Numbered from the stretch's first letter, positions 20,045 through 29,136 are shown. The stretch is 64,000 bases of DNA from Catellatospora sp. KI3 (GCF_029948125.1 NZ_JASAMB010000004.1:357485-421484), one strand, 5' to 3'. The notes: a model not told the origin generated them from the sequence alone. Numbers and translations are program-made.

Positions 20045-20500
20045 GTGTCCGATACCGACCGCACCGCCGACCGGGACGCCGTCTCGGCCGTCCTCGACGC
20101 GATCAGCCGCGCGTGGGACGCCGCCGACGCCGACGCGTTCGGCCGCGCCTTCACCGAGGACGCCTCGTACATCACCTTCGTCGGCACCGAGTACCGCGGC
20201 CGCGCCGACATCACCGAGAGCCACCGGGCGCTGTTCCGCGCCTTCACCAAGGGCACCCGCCTCATCGGCGAGATCACCAGCCTCCGGTTCCCGGGCCCGG
20301 ACACGGCCGTCGCGGTCGGCCGCGGCGACACCTACAAGCGGCGCCCCCCGGCCGAACCCAGCAAGATCCAAACCTTCGTCCTGGTACGGCAGCCCGACGG
20401 CTGGCGGGTGGCGGCCTTCCACAACACCCGCCGCCGCCCGCTGATGGAGGCGATGCAGTTCCGCTTCGCCCCCGCGACCCGGCCGCTCGCCGCCCGCTGA
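20045..20500 (+). CDS. SgcJ/EcaC-like SnoaL-fold protein
   Basis: 151 residues of the NTF2/SnoaL fold: VLDAISRAWDAADADAFGRA near the start, FTEDASYITFVGTEYRGRAD, and the terminal strand FVLVRQPDGWRVAAFHNTRR. The SgcJ/EcaC family is annotated as oxidoreductase or hydrolase-like, but few members have proven activity. The GTG at 20045 has aggaga eight bases upstream. It is divergent from marR and probably induced when MarR releases its operator, suggesting a detoxification role. That last step is inference. Confidence 0.85.
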   Translation: MSDTDRTADRDAVSAVLDAISRAWDAADADAFGRAFTEDASYITFVGTEYRGRADITESHRALFRAFTKGTRLIGEITSLRFPGPDTAVAVGRGDTYKRRPPAEPSKIQTFVLVRQPDGWRVAAFHNTRRRPLMEAMQFRFAPATRPLAAR

Positions 20501-20516
20501 CCCGGCTCCCCGCCCG

Positions 20517-21791
20517 TCAGTCCACCGGCTGGAAGTAGTGCTGCCTGGCGTACTTGGCGACCTTGGCCCCGATGACGGCGCCCGCGGCGTCGGCGGCGCG
20601 GAAGTGGATGCCGCCCCAGACCCGGGCCCCCACCAGCTCCCGGCGCGCCTGCGTGAAGGTGGTGAAACTGCGGGTCGTGCCGGTCACCGGACTGGTCCCG
20701 GCGAACGCCACCTTGTCGGTGCCGAAGAAGTCGCGCAGGGAGTGCGTCCAGGCCGAGATGTTGCAGGAGTGGCCGGAGGAGTGCTCGTACCAGGGCGGGG
20801 TGTCGAGCAGCGGGGTCCAGGCCGGGTCGGCGTCGGTGTCGGGGTTGCCGTCGGTGTCGGCCTCCCGGATCGCGGTGATGGGCCGCCACGACGTCCAGTG
20901 CGCCTTGTCGCTGTGGCAGGCGATCACCGCGTCGGCGGTGGCCAGCGCCACCTTCGCGAACAGGCGGGCGCTGTCGTCGGCGGACAGCTGGTGCCCGTTG
21001 GCCAGCGCGCGCAGCATCGCCTCCTGCGGCACGGCGGCCCACCACTTCGCGGCGTCGGTCTGGTCGGCGGTGCGGGTGGTGCTGGTCCGCGAGCCGACCG
21101 ACTTGACCTCCTCGAAGTCCTCCGTGTACGCGTCACTGGTCAGCGCGTTGGGCCCGTCAGAGCGCAGCGCCGCCACGTCGGGCACCAGGAACGGCTTGAC
21201 CTTCCCGGCCCACGGCGCGGGATCGATCAGGAAGTTCGGCGGGGTCGGCCGCCACTGGCCAGGCGTGGTGCTGACCACGACATCGGTGGGCGCGCCTCGG
21301 CCGTCGCCGGTCCGGGCCGCGATCATCGCCGCCGCCGCCTGCTCCCCGTCGGCGATGCCGCCCTGCTCGGCCGGTCCGTCCGGGATGGCCGCGAGCGACG
21401 CCTGGTACTTGGTCTGCAGTACGCCCGCCTGCCCGGGGAACAGGTGCACCAGCATCCGGTACGCGGCCGTCGCGGCGGCCGCGTCGATCGAGTCGCCCGG
21501 CCCGGCGTCGACCTGCAGCAGGTACGGCCGGTGCGTGCGCGTGATCCCGTTGACCGCGTCGTAGACCGCGCCGTGCACCATCGCCCGGTTGAGCAGCGCC
21601 ACGTGCGGCACGAACGGCCCCGAGGCGAGGATCGCCTGCTCGGTGTTGAGGTTCCAGTCGAGCACGGCGTTGCCGGCGGCGGCGCGCTGCGGCGGCGCGG
21701 CCGACGCGGGCGAGTCCGCGGCACGGGTGGCCGGGACCACGAGCAGGGATGCCAGGGCGGCAGCAGCCGTCACGCAAGGCCAACGCGACAT
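20517..21791 (-). CDS. Secreted vanadium-dependent haloperoxidase/PAP2-like protein
   Basis: 424 residues with a Sec signal (MSRWPCVTAAAALASLLVVP, cleavage near ATRA-A). The mature part matches bacterial vanadium haloperoxidase-like PAP2 proteins: AGNAVLDWNLNTEQAILASG at the start, KAHWTSWRPITAIREADTDG carrying the Lys and Arg of phosphate/vanadate motif 1, YEHSSGHSCNISAWTHSLRD (SGH motif 2), and GARVWGGIHFRAADAAGAVI (R-x-x-x-G-x-H motif 3). The family oxidises halides with peroxide or acts as acid phosphatase; this choice cannot be read from sequence. The ATG at 21791 has a good ggagga site. Confidence 0.87.
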   Translation of the reverse strand: MSRWPCVTAAAALASLLVVPATRAADSPASAAPPQRAAAGNAVLDWNLNTEQAILASGPFVPHVALLNRAMVHGAVYDAVNGITRTHRPYLLQVDAGPGDSIDAAAATAAYRMLVHLFPGQAGVLQTKYQASLAAIPDGPAEQGGIADGEQAAAAMIAARTGDGRGAPTDVVVSTTPGQWRPTPPNFLIDPAPWAGKVKPFLVPDVAALRSDGPNALTSDAYTEDFEEVKSVGSRTSTTRTADQTDAAKWWAAVPQEAMLRALANGHQLSADDSARLFAKVALATADAVIACHSDKAHWTSWRPITAIREADTDGNPDTDADPAWTPLLDTPPWYEHSSGHSCNISAWTHSLRDFFGTDKVAFAGTSPVTGTTRSFTTFTQARRELVGARVWGGIHFRAADAAGAVIGAKVAKYARQHYFQPVD

Positions 21792-21897
21792 CTCGGTCCT
21801 CCGGACCACTCCGAGGTAACGCCGCTCCACAGCCGCGCACACGGAGAGTAACCATCCGGCCAGGCGCCCACCATCTGCCACGCCGGACCAGGCGCTT

Positions 21898-21959
21898 GAT
21901 CCAGAATCGTGGACGCCCGGTGTCGCCATGGCAGCACCCAGCGTCCACGATCCCGGATC
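21898..21959. repeat. 62-bp imperfect inverted repeat
   Basis: Two arms of 31 bp with about 25 matches. The left begins gatccagaatcgtggacgc (21898-21916) and the right ends with the complement, gcgtccacgatcccggatc (21941-21959), meeting at ccatgg. It lies in a 256-bp gap between the membrane-protein gene end (22048) and the haloperoxidase start (21791), both on the minus strand. It could be a terminator, or a member of a dispersed REP/MITE-like family; one copy cannot tell. Confidence 0.6.
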
Positions 21960-22047
21960 TTCAGCGAGCCGGCGATGACGCGGAGCGCAGGACCGCGCAG
22001 TTGCGCGCGCTCAAGGACGGCTCCGCGTCGGCCTGGCGGCACGGCGG

Positions 22048-22992
22048 TCAGACGACCACCACGGGCACATTGGTGCCTGGCCTGCGCAGCCGGCGGAGCT
22101 GCCGGAATATCTCGATCACCGACAGCAGGGCCGACACCGCCAGCGCCAGCTTCATGAAGTCGTCGGTCGGCCGGGCCGTGAAGACCGGTCCGGCCAGGAC
22201 GCACCACGTCATGACCGCGGCGGACAGCGCGGCCAGCCCGACCGAGAACCGCCTGGTCGAAGTCTGCCAGCGCCGGCGGACCCCGAGCACGACCAGCAGC
22301 GCGATCTGGGTCAGCATGAGCGCGAGCAGGAGCGGGCCGCGCAGGCGCAGGAAGTCGGGGTCGTAGGCGAAGGCGTCGAGGGCGGACTGCGCCACGCGGC
22401 CGCCGGACAGCCGGTCGAGCACCACCGGGAACCAGATCAGCAGCGCGGTGCCGATCAGCGCGAAGAACGCCCCGGTCAGGTTCGCGGCGCGGTTGACCCG
22501 GTCGGTGGAGGTCGGCCGGGGCTGCCAGGTGAGGCGCCCGGCCCAGCGGCGGCGCACCCAGGCGGTGCCCGTGAAGGCGACCCCGACCGCGCCGGGCCAC
22601 CACAGCGCCGCCAGCCCGGCGTTGAACCACCAGTGGCTGACCGCCTGCAGCGCGTCGGCATAGGGCACCGGCGGCCACAGCACCTCGATCAGGCCCGCCA
22701 CCCAGATGACGGCGACGCCGATGACGGAGCTGCGCACCGCCCGCCGGGTGTCGACGGGGTCGATGAGCGGCCGGGCGGGCCGGTAGCGCAGCGCCACCTC
22801 GTTGGGGTGGCCGAACCCGTTGAGCAGTTCGCGGGCGAGGCTGTCGCGGTCGGCGCCGGGTTCGGCGGCGCGCTCGGCGAGTTCGTCGTGCAGCAGGGTG
22901 CGCAGTTCGGCGGCGACGTCGTCGCGCTGGCCGCGCCGCAGCTGCCCGACGACGTCGGACACGTAGCTGTCGATCAGTTCGTCAGCGTTCAT
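22048..22992 (-). CDS. Multi-pass membrane protein with HAAS-like N-terminal domain
   Basis: 314 residues. The first 70 residues form a helical HAAS/permease-prefix-like domain (ELIDSYVSDVVGQLRRGQRD, LHDELAERA, LLNGFGHPNEVALRYRP). This module is usually found next to PadR regulators. About six transmembrane helices follow (VIGVAVIWVAGLIEVLWPP, LTGAFFALIGTALLIWFPVV, LLALMLTQIALLVVLGV). The ATG overlaps the end of the padR gene by 11 bases, so the two are co-translated. PadR/HAAS pairs respond to envelope stress or antibiotics in other Gram-positives; the role here is unknown. Confidence 0.82.
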   Translation of the reverse strand: MNADELIDSYVSDVVGQLRRGQRDDVAAELRTLLHDELAERAAEPGADRDSLARELLNGFGHPNEVALRYRPARPLIDPVDTRRAVRSSVIGVAVIWVAGLIEVLWPPVPYADALQAVSHWWFNAGLAALWWPGAVGVAFTGTAWVRRRWAGRLTWQPRPTSTDRVNRAANLTGAFFALIGTALLIWFPVVLDRLSGGRVAQSALDAFAYDPDFLRLRGPLLLALMLTQIALLVVLGVRRRWQTSTRRFSVGLAALSAAVMTWCVLAGPVFTARPTDDFMKLALAVSALLSVIEIFRQLRRLRRPGTNVPVVVV

Positions 22993-23332
22993 CGGTCTTC
23001 GAACCCTTCAGCAGGTCGGCCATGGTGTCGTTGAGGGTGCGGTAGGTCTCGGTCAGGCGCTGGTAGAGCTTGCGGCCGTCGGTGCTGAGCGCGTAGTAGC
23101 GCCGGGGCGGGCCCTCGCTGGTGCGCCACTGGCTGGTCAGCAGGCCCTGGGTCTCCAGGCGGCGCAGCAGCGGATAGAGGGTGCCCTCCTCGATCTGCAT
23201 GCCGGCCTCGGCCAGGGACTGGCGCAGCTCGTAGCCGTAGCGGAAGTCGTCGAGCTGCGACAGCACGGCGAGCACCACGACGCCGCGGCGCAGTTCCAGT
23301 TCGAGCTTGTCGTACACGTCCGCCGTTGCCAT
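22982..23332 (-). CDS. PadR-family transcriptional regulator
   Basis: 116 residues. The PadR winged helix is clear: LELRRGVVVLAVLSQLDDFR, YGYELRQSLAEAGMQIEEG, TLYPLLRRLETQGLLTSQW, and wing SEGPPRRYYALSTDGRKLYQ, then a dimerisation helix. The ATG at 23332 gives the family-typical start. It has no ribosome site because a perfect 20-bp palindrome begins two bases upstream, so the mRNA may be leaderless. It forms an operon with the HAAS-domain membrane protein. Confidence 0.9.
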   Translation of the reverse strand: MATADVYDKLELELRRGVVVLAVLSQLDDFRYGYELRQSLAEAGMQIEEGTLYPLLRRLETQGLLTSQWRTSEGPPRRYYALSTDGRKLYQRLTETYRTLNDTMADLLKGSKTDER

Positions 23333-23334
23333 GT

Positions 23335-23354
23335 GCCACACAGTACTGTGTGGC
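23335..23354. promoter_or_regulatory. Perfect 20-bp palindrome, probable PadR autoregulatory site
   Basis: gccacacagt (23335-23344) is followed directly by its reverse complement actgtgtggc (23345-23354). It abuts the padR start codon, where a bound dimer would block transcription or initiation. PadR proteins commonly autorepress through such dyads. Confidence 0.7.
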
Positions 23355-23448
23355 GTACAGTAAGGCAACGCCTTGACAGGGCGGACGGTCGGCAAGATAC
23401 TTCATGCGTGAAGGATCCGGCCGGATAAGGGCCGGGCCACGTCTTTGC

Positions 23449-23494
23449 GCCAGCGCTCTCGCGCCCACCATCCGGGCCGCGATTGAGCGCTGGC
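23449..23494 (+). other. Hairpin followed by T-rich tract upstream of urtA
   Basis: Perfect 10-bp arms gccagcgctc (23449-23458) and gagcgctggc (23485-23494) enclose 26 bases and are followed by ttttgctgtttt. This resembles a factor-independent terminator or attenuator on the plus strand. It lies in the 448-bp gap between padR and urtA, about 65 bases before the GlnR-like box. No plus-strand gene ends just upstream, so an attenuated leader or insulation is possible. Confidence 0.45.
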
Positions 23495-23558
23495 TTTTGC
23501 TGTTTTGGCAGCTCAATGAGCATGCAATGTGCTCAGTACACAGCGTATTAAGAATGCC

Positions 23559-23574
23559 GAAACAGTCGTGTAAC
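23559..23574 (+). promoter_or_regulatory. GlnR-type nitrogen box upstream of urtA
   Basis: gaaac (23559-23563), six bases, gtaac (23570-23574). These are the b-site and a-site half motifs of the actinobacterial GlnR consensus (GTnAC-n6-GAAAC repeats) with the correct six-base spacing. The box lies about 205 bases before the urtA ATG, in a locally AT-richer stretch. Urea uptake and urease genes are known GlnR targets in Streptomyces and mycobacteria. Confidence 0.6.
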
Positions 23575-23780
23575 GACACTCGCGGACGCTATGCGTGCCC
23601 GGCATTCAAGTGGCCGCCCGGCAGCCGACACGACCGGCTGGGGCCGCCACCGCGCACTGCCGGCGCACCGCAACGCCTCTACCACCGCGGGAGCGGCTCC
23701 AGCCGACGACGTCTCCCCCACCGCGGTTTCGTCCTCGCCTCAACGACTCGTGCTCCGCTGACGCTGGGAGATTTCCGAAG

Positions 23781-25025
23781 ATGCTCAAGTTCCACGGCCG
23801 CCGCCTGGCGGTTTGCAGTGCCGTGCTGGCCGCCGCGCTCGCGCTGGCCGCCTGCGGCAGCAAGACCGGCGAGACCGGCAGCACCGGCGGCGTCACCGCC
23901 GACACCTCGGGCGACACCGTCAAGGTGGGCCTGCTCAACTCGCTGTCGGGCACCATGGCCATCAGCGAGGTGACCGTCCGCGACTCGATCAAGCTCGCCA
24001 TCGAGGAGATCAACGCCGCGGGCGGCGTGCTGGGCAAGAAGCTTGAGCCCATCAGCGAGGACGGCGCCTCCGACTGGCCGACCTTCGCCGAGAAGGCCAA
24101 GAAGCTCATCAAGGAGGACCGGGTCGCCGCGGTCTTCGGCTGCTGGACCTCGGCCAGCCGCAAGGCGGTCAAGCCCGTGTTCGAGGAGAACAAGGCGCTG
24201 CTGTTCTACCCGGTGCAGTACGAGGGCCTGGAGCAGTCGCCGTACATCTTCTACACCGGCGCCACCACCAACCAGCAGATCGTGCCCGGCCTGGACTACC
24301 TCAAGGCGCAGGGCAAGAAGTCGGTCTACCTGGTCGGCAGCGACTACGTCTTCCCGCGTACCGCCAACAAGATCATCAAGGCGTACGCCGCCGCCAACGG
24401 CATGACCGTGCTCGGCGAGGACTACGCCCCGCTCGGCTCCACCGAGTTCGGCACCATCGTCAACAAGGTCAAGGCCGCCAAGGCCGATGCCGTGTTCAAC
24501 ACCCTCAACGGCGACAGCAACGTGGCCTTCTTCAAGGAGTACAAGTCCGCGGGCCTGACCGCCGCGGCGATGCCGGTCGTCTCGGTGTCCATCGCCGAGG
24601 AGGAGGTCAAGAGCATCGGCACGCAGTACCTGGCGGGCCAGCTCACGGCCTGGAACTACTACCAGACCACCAGCGGCGCCGCCAACGACAAGTTCGTCAA
24701 GGCGTACAAGGCGAAGTACGGCGCGGACAAGCCCACCTCCGACCCGATGGAGGCCGCCTACGTGTCGGTCTACCTGTGGAAGGCGATGGTAGAGAAGGCG
24801 CAGTCCTTCGACGTGGAGAAGGTCAAGGCCGCCTCCGACGGCATCACCTTCGAGGCCCCGGAGGGCACCGTGACCGTCGACGGCGCCACCCAGCACATCG
24901 CCAAGACCGCCCGCATCGGCAAGATCGGCGACGACGGCCTGATCACCGAAGTGTGGAACTCCGGCTCGCCGGTCAAGCCGGACCCGTACCTCAAGGGCTA
25001 CCCCTGGGCCGCCGGCCTGTCCTGA
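23781..25025 (+). CDS. urtA: Urea ABC transporter substrate-binding lipoprotein UrtA
   Basis: 414 residues. A lipoprotein signal with lipobox LALAACG gives Cys near residue 24, so the protein is membrane anchored outside the cell. The periplasmic-binding fold of the Urt/amide family follows: [40 protein letters not shown] (the urea/amide-binding GCWTSASRK motif), [20 protein letters not shown] and [19 protein letters not shown]. It binds urea and delivers it to UrtBC. The ATG at 23781 has gggag at a workable distance. It is the first gene of the transport-plus-urease block, under the GlnR-like box. Confidence 0.95.
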   Translation: MLKFHGRRLAVCSAVLAAALALAACGSKTGETGSTGGVTADTSGDTVKVGLLNSLSGTMAISEVTVRDSIKLAIEEINAAGGVLGKKLEPISEDGASDWPTFAEKAKKLIKEDRVAAVFGCWTSASRKAVKPVFEENKALLFYPVQYEGLEQSPYIFYTGATTNQQIVPGLDYLKAQGKKSVYLVGSDYVFPRTANKIIKAYAAANGMTVLGEDYAPLGSTEFGTIVNKVKAAKADAVFNTLNGDSNVAFFKEYKSAGLTAAAMPVVSVSIAEEEVKSIGTQYLAGQLTAWNYYQTTSGAANDKFVKAYKAKYGADKPTSDPMEAAYVSVYLWKAMVEKAQSFDVEKVKAASDGITFEAPEGTVTVDGATQHIAKTARIGKIGDDGLITEVWNSGSPVKPDPYLKGYPWAAGLS

Positions 25026-25102
25026 TCCCTCACCACCCCGGCCGGTGGAGCGGAGCCCCAGCCGCCCCACCGGCCCTCACCCACGACGAGGGGCGAACCC
25101 CG

Positions 25103-26002
25103 ATGACCGTGATCCTCGGCCAGCTGTTCACCGGCGTCAGCATCGGCGCGGTGCTGCTGCTGATCGCGCTCGGCCTTTCCCTGACCTTCGGGCAGATGAA
25201 CGTCATCAACATGGCGCACGGCGAGTTCATCATGGCCGGCGCCTACACCGCGTACGTGCTCCAGCAGGTGCTCACCGACGCCGGGATGTCGCTGCTGGTG
25301 GCGCTGCCCGTCGCGTTCGTGGTCGCCGGGCTGCTCGGCGTGCTGCTGGAGGTGCTGCTGATCCGGCGGCTCTACCTGCGGCCGCTGGACACCCTGCTGG
25401 TCACCTGGGGCGTGTCGCTGATCCTGCAGCAGCTGGCCCGCGACGTGTTCGGCGCGCCGAACGTGCAGACCCGCGCGCCCGACCTGCTCACCGGCAGCAC
25501 CACGCTGCTGCGTACCGCCGACGGCGACGTGTCGATCGCCAACAGCCGCCTGTTCATCCTGGCCCTGGCCGTGCTCGCGGTCCTCGCGCTCACCGCCGTG
25601 CTCAAGTGGACCCCGCTGGGCCGCCGCATCCGGGCCGTGGTGCAGAACCGCGACCTGGCCGCCGTCTCCGGCATCGCCAACGGCCGCGTCGACCGGCTCA
25701 CCTTCTTCATCGGCTCCGGGCTGGCCGGAGTGGCCGGGGTGGCACTGACGCTGCTCGGCCCGATCGGCCCGACCATGGGCACCAACATCATCATCGACGC
25801 GTTCCTGGTGGTCGTCGTCGGCGGCATCGGGCAGATCAAGGGGAGCGTGATCGTGGCCTTCGTCCTCGGCATGCTGCAGTCCACGGTGGAGTACCTGACC
25901 ACCCTGTCGGTGGCCAAGGTGATCGTGTTCGTGGCGATCGTGGCGTTCCTGCAGTGGCGCCCGCAGGGCATGTTCACGCTGCGCACCCGGAGCTTGGCGT
26001 GA
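25103..26002 (+). CDS. urtB: Urea ABC transporter permease UrtB
   Basis: 299 residues, LivH-type permease with about eight helices. Motifs: GVSIGAVLLLIALGLSLTFG, QMNVINMAHGEFIMAGAYTA, and QNRDLAAVSGIANGRVDRLT, the coupling loop with the ABC ATPase, then IGQIKGSVIVAFVLGMLQST. It forms the membrane channel with UrtC. The ATG at 25103 gives the family start. The 77 bases after urtA contain no obvious terminator. The stop overlaps the urtC start (GTGA). Confidence 0.95.
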   Translation: MTVILGQLFTGVSIGAVLLLIALGLSLTFGQMNVINMAHGEFIMAGAYTAYVLQQVLTDAGMSLLVALPVAFVVAGLLGVLLEVLLIRRLYLRPLDTLLVTWGVSLILQQLARDVFGAPNVQTRAPDLLTGSTTLLRTADGDVSIANSRLFILALAVLAVLALTAVLKWTPLGRRIRAVVQNRDLAAVSGIANGRVDRLTFFIGSGLAGVAGVALTLLGPIGPTMGTNIIIDAFLVVVVGGIGQIKGSVIVAFVLGMLQSTVEYLTTLSVAKVIVFVAIVAFLQWRPQGMFTLRTRSLA

Positions 26003-27090
26003 GCGCCCGCACCCGCGCGCTGGCCGGGTTCGCCGCCGGGGCGGTGCTGCTGTTCGCGCTGGCCCCGACCGTGCTGACCGACTTCCGGCTGAGCCTGCTG
26101 GCCAAGTACCTGTGCTTCGCGATCGTCGCCATCGGCGTCGGCCTGGCCTGGGGCCGGGGCGGCCTGCTCACCCTCGGCCAGGGCGTCTTCTTCGGCCTGG
26201 GCGGCTACGCGATGGCGATGCACCTCAAGCTCGCCGACGCGGGTCCGGGCCAGATGCCCGACTTCATGCAGCTGTACGGCCAGCTCGACGAGCTCCCCGC
26301 CTGGTGGCGCCCGTTCGAGAACCCGGTCTTCGCGCTGGCCGCCACCATGCTGCTGCCGATGCTGGTCGCCTTCGGCCTCGGCTCGCTGGTCTTCCGCCGC
26401 CGGGTGCGCGGCGCCTACTTCGCCATCCTCAGCCAGGCCCTGGCCGCCGCGATGGTCATCCTGCTCATCGGCCAGCAGGGCACCACCGGCGGCACCAACG
26501 GCCTCACCGACATCAAGGGCTTCTTCGGCTACGCCCTGGACGACCCGGTCAACCAGCGCACCGTCTACTTCATCATCGCCGGGGTGCTGCTGGCGCTGCT
26601 GTGGCTGGCCCGCCAGCTGATGCAGAGCCGCTACGGCGAGCTGCTGGTCGCGGTCCGCGACGGCGAGGAGCGCGTCCGCTTCCTCGGCTACAACCCGGCC
26701 AACGTCAAGCTCGTCGCGTACGTCGTCGCCGCCGGGATGGCGGGTCTGGCCGGGGCGCTGTTCGTGCCCGCGGTCGGCATCATCTCCCCCGCGCTGATCG
26801 GCATCGTGCCGTCGATCGAACTGGTGATCGGCGTCGCCGTGGGCGGCCGGGCCACCCTGCTCGGGCCGGTGCTCGGCGCGGTCGCGGTGGCGTGGGCGAA
26901 GACGGCCCTGTCCGAGCGCTTCCCCGGCACCTGGACGTACGCGCAGGGCCTGATGTTCGTGCTGGTCGTGGCGTTCCTGCCGGGCGGGCTCGCGTCCCTG
27001 TGGGGGCTGGTGCGCCGCCGTGCCGCGACGCCTGCGCCGACGACCGAACCGGCGCCGCTGGCGCCCGAACCGAGGAAGGTGGCCGCATGA
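25999..27090 (+). CDS. urtC: Urea ABC transporter permease UrtC
   Basis: 363 residues, LivM-type permease. Motifs: CFAIVAIGVGLAWGRGGLLT, LGQGVFFGLGGYAMAMHLKL, RGAYFAILSQALAAAMVILL, and RDGEERVRFLGYNPANVKLV, the EAA-like coupling loop. About ten hydrophobic segments are present. The GTG at 25999 overlaps the urtB stop and the last codons overlap urtD (ATGA). It ends in an Ala/Pro-rich tail. Confidence 0.95.
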   Translation: MSARTRALAGFAAGAVLLFALAPTVLTDFRLSLLAKYLCFAIVAIGVGLAWGRGGLLTLGQGVFFGLGGYAMAMHLKLADAGPGQMPDFMQLYGQLDELPAWWRPFENPVFALAATMLLPMLVAFGLGSLVFRRRVRGAYFAILSQALAAAMVILLIGQQGTTGGTNGLTDIKGFFGYALDDPVNQRTVYFIIAGVLLALLWLARQLMQSRYGELLVAVRDGEERVRFLGYNPANVKLVAYVVAAGMAGLAGALFVPAVGIISPALIGIVPSIELVIGVAVGGRATLLGPVLGAVAVAWAKTALSERFPGTWTYAQGLMFVLVVAFLPGGLASLWGLVRRRAATPAPTTEPAPLAPEPRKVAA

Positions 27091-27827
27091 GCGGCGGGCT
27101 GCGCATCCGCGACCTGCGGGTGGTGTTCGACGGCTTCGTCGCCGTCGACGGCGTCGACCTGGACGTGGCGCCGGGTGACCTGCGCTTCCTGATCGGACCG
27201 AACGGCGCGGGCAAGACGACGCTGGTCGACGCGGTGACCGGGCTGGTCAGGGCGTCCGGGTCGGCCCGGTTCGGCGAGACGGAGCTGCTCGGGCGCGACG
27301 TGCACCGCATCGTCCGGCTGGGCGTGGGGCGTACGTTCCAGACGGCGGCGGTGTTCGAGGAGCTGACCGTGCTGCAGAACCTCGACATCGCGGCGGGCGC
27401 CGGGCGGGGGCCGTGGACGATGCTGCGGCGGCGTCGGGGCATACCCGATGATGTCGCGAAGGCGCTGGAGACGATCGGCCTGGCCGACCGCCGCGACGAC
27501 CTCGCGGGCACCCTGGCCCACGGCCAGAAGCAGTGGCTGGAGATCGGGATGCTGCTGGTCCAGGACGCCAAGCTGCTGCTGCTCGACGAGCCGGTGGCCG
27601 GGATGAGCCACGAGGAGCGCGAGGCCACCGGTGCGCTGCTGGAGGCGGTCAGCGGCGAGCGGACCGTGGTCGTGATCGAGCACGACATGGACTTCCTGCG
27701 CCGCTTCGCCCGCACCGTCACCGTGCTGCACGCCGGGAAGGTGCTCAGCGAGGGCACCGTCGCGCAGGTGCAGGCGGACCCCCGGGTGCAGGAGGTCTAT
27801 CTCGGACACGCGGCGAAGGAGGCGTGA
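27087..27827 (+). CDS. urtD: Urea ABC transporter ATPase UrtD
   Basis: 246 residues, LivG-type ATPase. Walker A GPNGAGKTT (residues 39-47), LGVGRTFQTAAVFEELTVLQ carrying the Q-loop, the signature LAHGQKQWLEIGMLL (the variant typical of UrtD, AHGQKQ rather than LSGGQ), Walker B KLLLLDEPVAGMSHEE, and the H-switch VVVIEHDMDFLRRFA. It couples ATP hydrolysis to urea uptake with UrtE. It overlaps urtC by four bases and urtE by one (TGATG). Confidence 0.95.
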   Translation: MSGGLRIRDLRVVFDGFVAVDGVDLDVAPGDLRFLIGPNGAGKTTLVDAVTGLVRASGSARFGETELLGRDVHRIVRLGVGRTFQTAAVFEELTVLQNLDIAAGAGRGPWTMLRRRRGIPDDVAKALETIGLADRRDDLAGTLAHGQKQWLEIGMLLVQDAKLLLLDEPVAGMSHEEREATGALLEAVSGERTVVVIEHDMDFLRRFARTVTVLHAGKVLSEGTVAQVQADPRVQEVYLGHAAKEA

Positions 27828-28516
27828 TGCTGCGCATCGAATCGATCACCGCCGGGTACGGCCGCAGCATCGTGCTGCGCGACGTCGACGTCACCGTGGC
27901 CGACAGCACGGTGACGGCCGTGCTCGGCCACAACGGCGCGGGCAAGAGCACCCTGCTGCGGGTGGCGATCGGCCTGCTCAAGCCGCGTTCGGGCATGGTG
28001 CTGCTGGCCGGGGAGGACATCACGAGGCTGGCCCCGCACCAGCGGGTCGACCGCGGCATGGCGTACGTCCCGCAGGGCCAGCAGTGCTTCCCGCACCTGA
28101 CCGCCGCCGAGAACCTGCAGCTGGTGGCCGACGGCCGCCGCGGCGGCAAGGAGGCGTTGGCGCAGGCGCTGGACCTGTTCCCGGCGCTGACCGGGCTGCT
28201 GCGGCGCCGGGCGGGGCTGCTGTCGGGCGGGCAGCGCCAGCAGCTGGCCATCGCCCGGGCGCTGATCACCCGGCCGAAGCTGCTGCTGCTCGACGAGCCG
28301 ACCGAGGGCATCCAGCCCAACGTGGTGGCCGAGATCGAGCAGGCGATCCTGTCGCTGGCCGGTGACGGCCTGTCGGTGCTGCTGGTCGAGCAGCACCTGG
28401 GGTTCGCGCTGCGCGCGGCGCACCGCTACCACGTACTCGAATCGGGCAGAGTGACCTCGACGGGTGCGGGTGGCAGCGGCGCCGAACCCGCCGTCCGCGC
28501 CGCCCTGTCCGTGTGA
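27827..28516 (+). CDS. urtE: Urea ABC transporter ATPase UrtE
   Basis: 229 residues, LivF-type ATPase: Walker A GHNGAGKST, VPQGQQCFPHLTAAENLQL (Q-loop), ABC signature LLSGGQRQQLAIARALI, Walker B KLLLLDEPTEGIQPNV, and H-loop VLLVEQHLGFALRAA. A strong aaggagg lies just before the ATG at 27827. Fifteen bases separate it from ureA, joining transporter and urease into one apparent operon. Confidence 0.95.
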   Translation: MLRIESITAGYGRSIVLRDVDVTVADSTVTAVLGHNGAGKSTLLRVAIGLLKPRSGMVLLAGEDITRLAPHQRVDRGMAYVPQGQQCFPHLTAAENLQLVADGRRGGKEALAQALDLFPALTGLLRRRAGLLSGGQRQQLAIARALITRPKLLLLDEPTEGIQPNVVAEIEQAILSLAGDGLSVLLVEQHLGFALRAAHRYHVLESGRVTSTGAGGSGAEPAVRAALSV

Positions 28517-28531
28517 ACCGAAGGACGGTCC

Positions 28532-28834
28532 ATGTTCCTCACCCAGCATGAGCAGGAACGGCTGCTCATCCACGTGGCCGCCGACGTCGCCGAGCGGCGC
28601 CAGGCCCGTGGGCTGCTGCTCAACTACCCCGAATCCGTCGCGATCATCACCCGGTTCCTGCTGGAGGGCGCCCGCGACGGGCGCACCGTGGTCGAGCTGA
28701 TGGAGTCCGGCGCGCAGGTGCTCACCCGAGCCGACGTCCTGCCGGGCGTCCCCGAGATGCTGAAGGAGGTGCAGGTGGAGGCGACGTTCCCGGACGGCAC
28801 CAAGCTGGTGACGGTGCACCACCCGATCCGGTGA
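28532..28834 (+). CDS. ureA: Urease gamma subunit
   Basis: 100 residues, full length: [40 protein letters not shown] and [20 protein letters not shown] are diagnostic. It is part of the UreABC trimer that hydrolyses urea to ammonia and carbamate. The stop overlaps the ureB GTG (GTGA), indicating coupled translation. Confidence 0.97.
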   Translation: MFLTQHEQERLLIHVAADVAERRQARGLLLNYPESVAIITRFLLEGARDGRTVVELMESGAQVLTRADVLPGVPEMLKEVQVEATFPDGTKLVTVHHPIR

Positions 28835-29136
28835 TCCCCGGCGAGGTGCTGCACGGGCCGGGCGGGGTCGAGCTGAACGCCGACCGCCCGGTGACCGTGC
28901 TGCTGGTGACCAACACCGCCGACCGGCCGGTGCAGGTCGGTTCGCACTACCACTTCGCCGAGGCCAACCCGGGCCTGGCGTTCGACCGGCAGGCCGCGTG
29001 GGGCCAGCGCCTGGCCGTCCCCGCCGGGACCGCGGTGCGGTTCGAGCCGGGGGTATCGCGAGAGGTCGAGCTGGTGCCGCTGTCCGGCGCCCGGATCGTG
29101 CCCGGCCTGCGCGGCGAGTGCGGAGGAGAACTGTGA
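28831..29136 (+). CDS. ureB: Urease beta subunit
   Basis: 101 residues from a GTG start overlapping ureA. Motifs: [60 protein letters not shown], and [20 protein letters not shown]. It supports the active site flap of UreC. The stop overlaps the ureC start. Confidence 0.97.
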   Translation: MIPGEVLHGPGGVELNADRPVTVLLVTNTADRPVQVGSHYHFAEANPGLAFDRQAAWGQRLAVPAGTAVRFEPGVSREVELVPLSGARIVPGLRGECGGEL

